From: Arthrobacter_D sp015752045
GTDB taxonomy: Bacteria > Actinomycetota > Actinomycetes > Actinomycetales > Micrococcaceae
DNA length: 64,000 nucleotides
Direction of reading: 5' to 3'
Assembly: GCF_015752045.1 (NCBI RefSeq)
Contig: NZ_JADOUS010000004.1
Location: forward strand, 124,001-188,000
The notes beneath the pieces are model-generated. The model had not been told where the DNA came from, did no database searches, and saw only the letters and a list, made by a program, of their open reading frames with translations. The position numbers and the translations under genes were made by a program. Within the stretch, counting starts at the first letter, position 1. Each line of letters starts with the position of its first letter. Positions 58,692 to 64,000 of the stretch are shown in pieces.

Positions 58692-59437
58692 GCGCCGGGG
58701 AAAAGCAGTTCCTCGAGGACTACGAGCCCGAGGACTACCCCTCCGTCGCGCTGACCGTGGACCTCGTCGTCCTGGCCGTGACCGGCGACACCCTGTACGC
58801 GGCCTTCGTCCGCCGCGGCGGACATCCGTTCAAGGGAGCCCTCGCCCTGCCCGGTGGCTTCGTCGGGCCCGACGAAGACGCGCTGGATGCCGCCTGGCGG
58901 GAGCTCGAGGAGGAGACTGGGCTGGACCTCGGGGCGCACCGCGCCCACGTCGAGCAGCTCGCCACCTACAGCGCGCCGAAGCGCGATCCGAGGATGCGTG
59001 TCGTCTCTGTCGCCCATCTGGCGCTGCTCGCGACCGACAGCCGGACCCTGCCCGAGCTCGACCCGGGCAGCGACGCCACCGCCGCCCACTGGCATCCCGT
59101 CCACGAGGTTCTTGCCACGGAGGCACTGGCCTTCGATCATCGCGAGATCCTCACGGCCGCGCTCGAGCGCCTCGCCGGGAAGATCGAATACACCCTCACC
59201 GCGGCGAAGCTGCTGCCCGAGGAGTTCGCCCTGTACCAGCTGCGCCACGTCTACGAGGCCGTCTGGAACACGGAGAAGCTCGACGCCGGCAACTTCACCC
59301 GCAAGATGACCGGGGCCCTGGCCGACACCGGCCGCAAAACGAGCCGCTCCAAGGGCGCCCCGGCCGCGCTCTTCACCGTCAGGAGCGAGTACCTCAGCCC
59401 ACCCATGACTCGCCCCCCAGGGGCGGCGGACCGATGA
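58688..59437 (+). CDS. nrtR: NrtR, Nudix-related NAD-metabolism regulator
   Basis: A 249-residue protein with an N-terminal Nudix domain and a C-terminal winged helix (LPEEFALYQLRHVYEAVWNTEKLDAGNFTRKMTG), the NrtR arrangement. The Nudix box is complete (G-x5-E-x7-REL-x-EE-x-GL), so ADP-ribose hydrolysis may be retained. In the family, ADP-ribose releases the repressor from DNA. ATG 58688 overlaps the nadR stop. It probably binds the palindrome upstream of pnuC. Confidence 0.92.
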   Translation: MSAGEKQFLEDYEPEDYPSVALTVDLVVLAVTGDTLYAAFVRRGGHPFKGALALPGGFVGPDEDALDAAWRELEEETGLDLGAHRAHVEQLATYSAPKRDPRMRVVSVAHLALLATDSRTLPELDPGSDATAAHWHPVHEVLATEALAFDHREILTAALERLAGKIEYTLTAAKLLPEEFALYQLRHVYEAVWNTEKLDAGNFTRKMTGALADTGRKTSRSKGAPAALFTVRSEYLSPPMTRPPGAADR

Positions 59438-59586
59438 CCAACAGAGGACCAAGCAGGCCCGTGCCGGAGAAAGACCCGATCCCGCGCGCGTTCCGCGCCA
59501 CGGCCTCCTACCGGAGCTCTAGATGGCTGCGCCGCCGGGAGCGCGCCTTCCGCTACGACGCCCTGTGGCCGGCGAGGTCGAGGTGA
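59434..59586 (+). CDS. Small basic ORF coupled to nrtR
   Basis: A 50-residue frame beginning MTNRGPSRPVPEKDPIPRAF, starting in an ATGA overlap with nrtR. It is Arg-rich (SSRWLRRRERAFRYDALWPARSR) with no domain. The repeated ATGA coupling in this operon makes translation plausible, but it could be a remnant. Confidence 0.4.
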   Translation: MTNRGPSRPVPEKDPIPRAFRATASYRSSRWLRRRERAFRYDALWPARSR

Positions 59587-59676
59587 GCGTCGACGGCACC
59601 TCTTGACACCACTCATCCTTTCCACTCCACTGGTGTCGGTCTCCAGTGATGGTCCGTAGTCAGAGGAGGGCTTCGA

Positions 59677-60843
59677 ATGAAGAGTGAGCCGGGGCACGGC
59701 GCGATGTTCGATCGGACGATCCTCGGGTCGGCGGATGTCAGCGACGACGCTCTCGCGGCCATGATCGACGATGATCTCGGCGTCAGTAGCGTCGAGGTGG
59801 TGAGTTGCCACGCAGAGGTGGCGGAATACGACCTTGACGCCCTCACCACGGCAGGGCGTTATCGGGTCCATGGCACGGCGAGACACGCCGGGGGTATCTC
59901 CCCGTACTCCTTCTTCGTCAAGGTGGTCCAATCCTGGACCCGCTCGCCCCAGTTCGAGCACGTTCCGGAGTCGTTCCGTGAGATCGCAGCGGCCAGCCTT
60001 CCCTGGCGCAGTGAGCCCGCTGTCTACCGGTCCGATCTCCACAGGCGCCTCCCCGATGGTCTCGCGATGCCCCGTGCCTACTCCGTTATCGACATCGACG
60101 AACTCTCGGCCGGTCTGTGGCTGCAATTCATCGACCACGACTCGCGTCGATGGGGGGTCGAGGCCTTCGTGCGCGCCGCCTACCTGCTGGGCAGACTGGC
60201 CGCGAGCCCCACTGTTCGACCGCTCCGCTGTCTTGGGAGCACGGAGGTGGTCCGTGGCTACGACCGTGGTCGGCTCGAGCATCAGGTCTTGCCGGTGCTC
60301 CGTAGCGACGAACTCTGGGCACATCCCCTGGTGGCGCCGGCGTTCGGTCCTGATCTGAGGCATCGCTTGATGGGGGCAGTTGACGCGCTGCCGAGCTTCC
60401 TGGAGGAGCTCGACGGAGCTCCGCTGGGCAGCGCGCACGGTGACGCCTGTCCCCGTAATCTGCTCGCGACGAGCGGAGATCGGAAGAGGCTGGTCCTGAT
60501 CGACTTCGGATTCTGGTGCGAGGCGCCGCTGTCCTTCGACCTCACCCAACTCATGATCGGTGAGATTCAGACCGGTGAGCGTGCGGCCTCCGAGCTCTCC
60601 CAGCTCGAAGCCGTGTGCCTGCCCGCCTACCATCGGGGTCTGATCGACGAGGGATGCGATGTCTCTGTTGACGTCCTCCGACGCACCCACGCGCTCTTGA
60701 TGCTGGTGTTCTTCGGCTTCACCGCGGTGCCGCTCGAGGTGCTCTTCGGTTCGCCCGCCCCGGGGTCGGCAGCTGTCGTGCGGGAGCGTGCGCGAGCAGC
60801 CTCGTTCGTACTCGATCTACTCGACGCCACCAGAGGCATGTGA
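59677..60843 (+). CDS. Aminoglycoside-phosphotransferase-fold kinase
   Basis: A 388-residue APH/choline-kinase-like protein. The catalytic loop is GSAHGDACPRNLL (about residue 250; H-G-D with Asn) and the metal site is VLIDFGFW. The N-terminal lobe has the lysine of PYSFFVKVV. Substrates in this family range from antibiotics to small metabolites; no resistance claim is justified. Start ATG 59677 follows AGGAGGG. Confidence 0.85.
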   Translation: MKSEPGHGAMFDRTILGSADVSDDALAAMIDDDLGVSSVEVVSCHAEVAEYDLDALTTAGRYRVHGTARHAGGISPYSFFVKVVQSWTRSPQFEHVPESFREIAAASLPWRSEPAVYRSDLHRRLPDGLAMPRAYSVIDIDELSAGLWLQFIDHDSRRWGVEAFVRAAYLLGRLAASPTVRPLRCLGSTEVVRGYDRGRLEHQVLPVLRSDELWAHPLVAPAFGPDLRHRLMGAVDALPSFLEELDGAPLGSAHGDACPRNLLATSGDRKRLVLIDFGFWCEAPLSFDLTQLMIGEIQTGERAASELSQLEAVCLPAYHRGLIDEGCDVSVDVLRRTHALLMLVFFGFTAVPLEVLFGSPAPGSAAVVRERARAASFVLDLLDATRGM

Positions 60844-60955
60844 CGTGCCGTCGTCGTCCCGGCGTCCCTTCACCTCCCGGTTGGGTCCCGGTTCCGGTGA
60901 AGGCGACGCACCGTGGTTTTCACGTCGCCTGCGGCTCGTAGAGGGCCGCGCGCGT

Positions 60956-62119
60956 TCACGGGCGGCGATACCGTCTGATCATGGGGCAGTCGAAAGGGTC
61001 CCGGGCAGACAGGCCGACGAGGTTGAGATGAGCGATCACCGCCCTGTAGGACGCCAGGACGCGGACCTGTGTGTAGGGGATGCCGAGGATCTTGCAGTGG
61101 TCTTCGACGATGAGACTTGCTCGGCGCAGATTCGGTCGGGGCATGTTCGGGAACAGGTGGTGCTCGATCTGGAAGTTCAGGCCACCGAACGCCGAATCGA
61201 TGAACGCGCCGCCTGTGATGTTGCGTGAGGTGCGCACCTGGCGGTCGAGGAAGTCCACGGTCGTATCGTTGGCCAGAATCGGCATCCCCTTGTGGTTGGG
61301 GGCGAAGGAAGCGCCCATGTACACACCGAAGACCGCCAGTTGCACGCCGAGGAACGCGCACGCCATCCCAGCTGGTAGGAACCAGAACAGGATGCCGAGG
61401 TAGCCGCCGAAGCGCACGCCGATCAGGGCCAGCTCAACCCAGCGGCGCGACACCGGTTTCCGCTCGAACAAGGTCCTCAACGACTGAACATGCAGGTTGA
61501 GGCCTTCAAGGGTCAGTAGTGGAAAGAACAAATAGCCCTGCCGCCGCGTGAACCACGCGCCGAAGCCCGTCTTGACGGCGGCGTCTTCGGCCCGGAACGA
61601 GAGGGTGCCCATGGTGATGTCAGGGTCTTTCCCGACGGTGTTCGGAGCGTTGTGGTGTCGTGTGTGCTTGGTGATCCACCAGGCGTAGCTGATCCCGACG
61701 AAACCAGCGGCGAGTATCCTGCCCGCCCATTCATTGGCCGTACGGGAGGCGAAGATCTGATGGTGGGAGGCTTCGTGGCCGAGGAACGCGAGCTGGGTAA
61801 GGATGACACCCAGGGCCGCGGCGATGAGCAGTTGGGCCCAATGGACACCGATCAGCACGAACCCCATTCCCATCGCGGTCAGCGCCACCATGAGCAGGAG
61901 AAAAACGCTGATGTAGAACGGTCGGCACCTCTCGAGCAGCCCATCGGCCCGGATCTGCTTCAGGAGCGTGGCATATGAAGCAACGGCCTGATTCGCAGCA
62001 GCGATCCGTACCTTACGCTTCAACGACGGAGCGGGTTCGGGCCCGGCCGGTACCCGAGTCGAGGTAGCCCCTGGTTCAGGGGCTACGACACCGGACAGTG
62101 CATCGTTCAGCGGGTTCAT
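60956..62119 (-). CDS. Membrane fatty acid desaturase
   Basis: A 387-residue acyl-lipid desaturase. Three histidine boxes, HEASHH (115-120), HTRHH (152-156) and QIEHH (about 316-320), bind the diiron centre. Three or four membrane helices lie between them (VFLLLMVALTAMGMGFVLI, LLIAAALGVILTQLAFLG). It would introduce a double bond into membrane lipids, useful in cold. A purine-rich AAAGGGGCC lies upstream of ATG 62119. Confidence 0.93.
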   Translation of the reverse strand: MNPLNDALSGVVAPEPGATSTRVPAGPEPAPSLKRKVRIAAANQAVASYATLLKQIRADGLLERCRPFYISVFLLLMVALTAMGMGFVLIGVHWAQLLIAAALGVILTQLAFLGHEASHHQIFASRTANEWAGRILAAGFVGISYAWWITKHTRHHNAPNTVGKDPDITMGTLSFRAEDAAVKTGFGAWFTRRQGYLFFPLLTLEGLNLHVQSLRTLFERKPVSRRWVELALIGVRFGGYLGILFWFLPAGMACAFLGVQLAVFGVYMGASFAPNHKGMPILANDTTVDFLDRQVRTSRNITGGAFIDSAFGGLNFQIEHHLFPNMPRPNLRRASLIVEDHCKILGIPYTQVRVLASYRAVIAHLNLVGLSARDPFDCPMIRRYRRP

Positions 62120-62365
62120 CTGCCTGGCCCCTTTGTCTCAGCCTCATGGCGCCGACTCAACGGCGAATGCATCGCTGGCAGGGTCCGGGACAGCAGCATC
62201 AGCATATGTCGACCCGGAACCACCGGTGCGATCCGGACGGAGGTTGATGCTCGGCCTGCGAATACGGGCCGCCTGATCTATCATCCGGCGGGAGATCCGG
62301 GTATGCCTGCGTCAAGGGCACCCGGCCCGACGGGCCGTCCGGTCTGCACGCCGAAGGAGAACACC

Positions 62366-62542
62366 ATGAATCTGCGCAACAGGATCAAGAACGCGGCGAC
62401 GAAGCTCGAAGGCAAGGCCAAGGAAGCCACAGGCAAGGCGACGGGAGATGACCGGCTCGCAGCCGAGGGGAAGGGCGATCAGATCAAGGCGGACCTGAGG
62501 CAGGCTGCCGAGAAGGTGAAGGATGCCTTCAGGAAGCGTTGA
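62366..62542 (+). CDS. CsbD family stress protein
   Basis: A 58-residue charged helical protein: MNLRNRIKNAATKLEGKAKEATGKATGDDRLAAEGKGDQIKADLRQAAEKVKDAF, the CsbD pattern of small general-stress proteins with unclear molecular function. GAAGGAG precedes ATG 62366; the frame is open to 62303 but that part is not conserved in type. Confidence 0.9.
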   Translation: MNLRNRIKNAATKLEGKAKEATGKATGDDRLAAEGKGDQIKADLRQAAEKVKDAFRKR

Positions 62543-62590
62543 CGACCGAGCGTAGTCGTCCTGTAGGGGTAATGAGTCCGCCCTGCAGCG

Positions 62591-64000
62591 CTACTGCAGT
62601 GCCGACGTCAGCCGCGCGATACCGTCCAGGGAGGTCGACGAGAGCGGTTCCCGCGCCCACTCGTCACGGGTCAGCTCGCTCGAGACGGATCGGTAGTGCT
62701 CCTCGACGTCGCGCATGCGTTGCACGAAGACGCGGCCGCGTACCAGGAGCGACACTTCGAGATCCAGGTTGAAGGAACGAATGTCCATGTTGCTGGACCC
62801 GATGACCGCGATGTCGTCGTCGATCGACAAATGCTTCGCATGCAGGATGTATGGCGCCGGGTAGCGGAAGATCCGCACCCCGGCGTCGAGGAGCTCTCCG
62901 TAATAGGAACGCTGGGCATGGAAGACCGGACCCTGATCGCCGATCTCCGAGACGAAGAGCTGGACGTCGAGGCCGCGCTGGCAGGCCGACGTGATGGCGT
63001 ACATCATCGCCTCATCGGGAACGAAGTACGGGCTCGTGATGATCACCCGTTTCGACGCCCCGTACAGCAGGGACAGGAACAGGCGCAGGTTGTTCTCGGT
63101 CTCGTAGGACGGCCCGCTCGGCACCACCTGGCATTCGATCGCCTCCGCGGAACGATCGAAGACGGCAGTACGAATAGGTAGATTCGCCGTCGGCGATGCC
63201 GGGTCGAGGTGTTCCCCGGTCTCGGTCAGCCAATCCGAGTGGAACACGGCATTCAGGGTCGTCACCACCGGTCCCTCGAGCCGGGTCACCAGCTCCTGCC
63301 ACTGCAGACCGCGTTTGAGGTTCTTCGGGGCGTTGTAGCTGCGGTCGATCAGGTTCTGGGAGCCCATGAAGCCCACCCGCCCGTCGACCACCACCAGCTT
63401 GCGGTGGTTGCGGAGGTCGGGCCTCTGGTACTTCCCCTTCAAGGGCATCACCGGCAACATGTAGCTCCATTGCACACCGATCCGATCGAGTTCAGCGAAG
63501 GTCTCCCGGCTGTGCACTGTCTTGGCGGAGGAGATGTGGTCGGCGAGGACGCGCACCGTCACGCCGCGGTCGACGGCGGCTTCCATGGCTGCGAAGAAAC
63601 CCCTGGTCGTGTCGTCGAAGGACACGATGAAGAACTCCACGTGCACGAACCGCACTGCAGTGTCAATCTCCGCGGCCATGGCATCGATGGATTGCCGATA
63701 ATCGCCCAGGAGAATGCCGGTGTTGCCGCCGACCACCGGGATGCCCCCGAGCAACTGGTTCTGGCGGGTGACATTGGCGAACCACCCAGGCCAGCTGTCT
63801 CGCTGCGGGGTCAGGTCCAGTCCTTCAGCAGCGGCAGCGATCAGAGCGGTGATCCGCGTCTGTTCCGCACGGCGTCGCTTCGGGAGTTTGGCCGAGCCGA
63901 TGACGAGGTAGAGCACCACACCGATGACCGGGAGCAGCGCGATGGTCAGAAGCCAGGCCATGGCGGCTGTGGGCTTGCGCCGCCTGGGAATGATGATGAG
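62591..64000 (-). CDS. cls: Cardiolipin synthase (5' end outside window)
   Basis: At least 469 residues of a phospholipase-D-family enzyme that condenses two phosphatidylglycerols. Both HxKxxxxD motifs are visible: RNHRKLVVVDG and LHAKHLSIDDD, each followed by a G-S-x-N (GSQNLIDRS, GSSNMDIRS). An internal ATG at 63961 gives a 456-residue frame, but the codons before it read LIIIPRRRKPTAAMAWLL with no stop. That is the conserved first loop of Cls, so the true start lies beyond 64000. Confidence 0.92.
   Translation of the reverse strand, partial: LIIIPRRRKPTAAMAWLLTIALLPVIGVVLYLVIGSAKLPKRRRAEQTRITALIAAAAEGLDLTPQRDSWPGWFANVTRQNQLLGGIPVVGGNTGILLGDYRQSIDAMAAEIDTAVRFVHVEFFIVSFDDTTRGFFAAMEAAVDRGVTVRVLADHISSAKTVHSRETFAELDRIGVQWSYMLPVMPLKGKYQRPDLRNHRKLVVVDGRVGFMGSQNLIDRSYNAPKNLKRGLQWQELVTRLEGPVVTTLNAVFHSDWLTETGEHLDPASPTANLPIRTAVFDRSAEAIECQVVPSGPSYETENNLRLFLSLLYGASKRVIITSPYFVPDEAMMYAITSACQRGLDVQLFVSEIGDQGPVFHAQRSYYGELLDAGVRIFRYPAPYILHAKHLSIDDDIAVIGSSNMDIRSFNLDLEVSLLVRGRVFVQRMRDVEEHYRSVSSELTRDEWAREPLSSTSLDGIARLTSALQ

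Noticed and set aside
59677..60843. Aminoglycoside resistance gene
   Set aside because: Only the general APH-fold motifs are present; no similarity to a specific resistance enzyme could be established.

Overview
The window is a high-GC actinobacterial chromosome segment, most likely from the Micrococcaceae (Arthrobacter or a close relative). The evidence is gene content typical of actinobacteria (SepH, DUF4193, DUF3093, DUF3710, DUF3159, DUF5998, a long disordered RNase E/G), many GTG/TTG starts, and several genes whose -10 box sits 6-8 bases before the start codon, as in leaderless actinobacterial transcripts. No phage and no complete insertion sequence is visible.

Layout. 1-1660: 3' part of a topoisomerase IV subunit B gene; its partner subunit A lies at 19.6-22.2 kb. 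1.7-9.5 kb: a BlaI-type repressor and M56 membrane peptidase pair divergent from a cytochrome bd operon (cydA, cydB, fused cydDC), with three identical inverted repeats in the shared upstream region. 9.6-12.2 kb: a double GNAT protein, then a TerC transporter preceded by a probable yybP-ykoY Mn2+ riboswitch and followed by an sdhD fragment. 12.3-15.0 kb: a flavin electron-transfer trio (ApbE, FMN-binding protein, ferric-reductase-like protein) whose first gene is frameshifted. 15.1-19.5 kb: an MFS exporter with an ArsR metal sensor, then an ABC exporter pair.

22.3-44 kb is a conserved actinobacterial core: protein acyltransferase, DUF5998, alkaline-phosphatase-fold enzyme, thymidine kinase, sepH, DUF4193, DUF3093, dut, DUF3710, OB-fold protein, DUF3159, two TrkA/RCK proteins divergent from a KimA-like transporter, a TrmA-family RNA methyltransferase, dxs and rne. 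44.5-52.7 kb carries rplU-rpmA-obg-proB-proA, a small membrane protein, nadD, a membrane-anchored disordered protein, rsfS and a histidine phosphatase, ending at tRNA-Ala(GGC) and a strong terminator.

52.9-64 kb, beyond the tRNA, is looser and looks accessory: a GYD protein, a secreted unknown, a gene-poor stretch with transposon-end-like repeats, a PLP decarboxylase, a pnuC-nadR-nrtR NAD-salvage operon with a 25-bp palindrome at its promoter, an APH-fold kinase, a fatty acid desaturase, a CsbD protein and a cardiolipin synthase that runs off the window.

Themes that tie genes together are respiration control (BlaI operators at cyd), metal and flavin redox (TerC riboswitch, ArsR, ApbE trio), potassium (RCK pair plus KimA-like permease) and NAD supply (nadD in the core, pnuC-nadR-nrtR in the accessory part). 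I did not find a wholly new defence-like or mobile system. The best leads are the BlaI/cyd operators, the NrtR operon, the uORF before the small membrane gene, and the uncharacterised genes flanking nadD.
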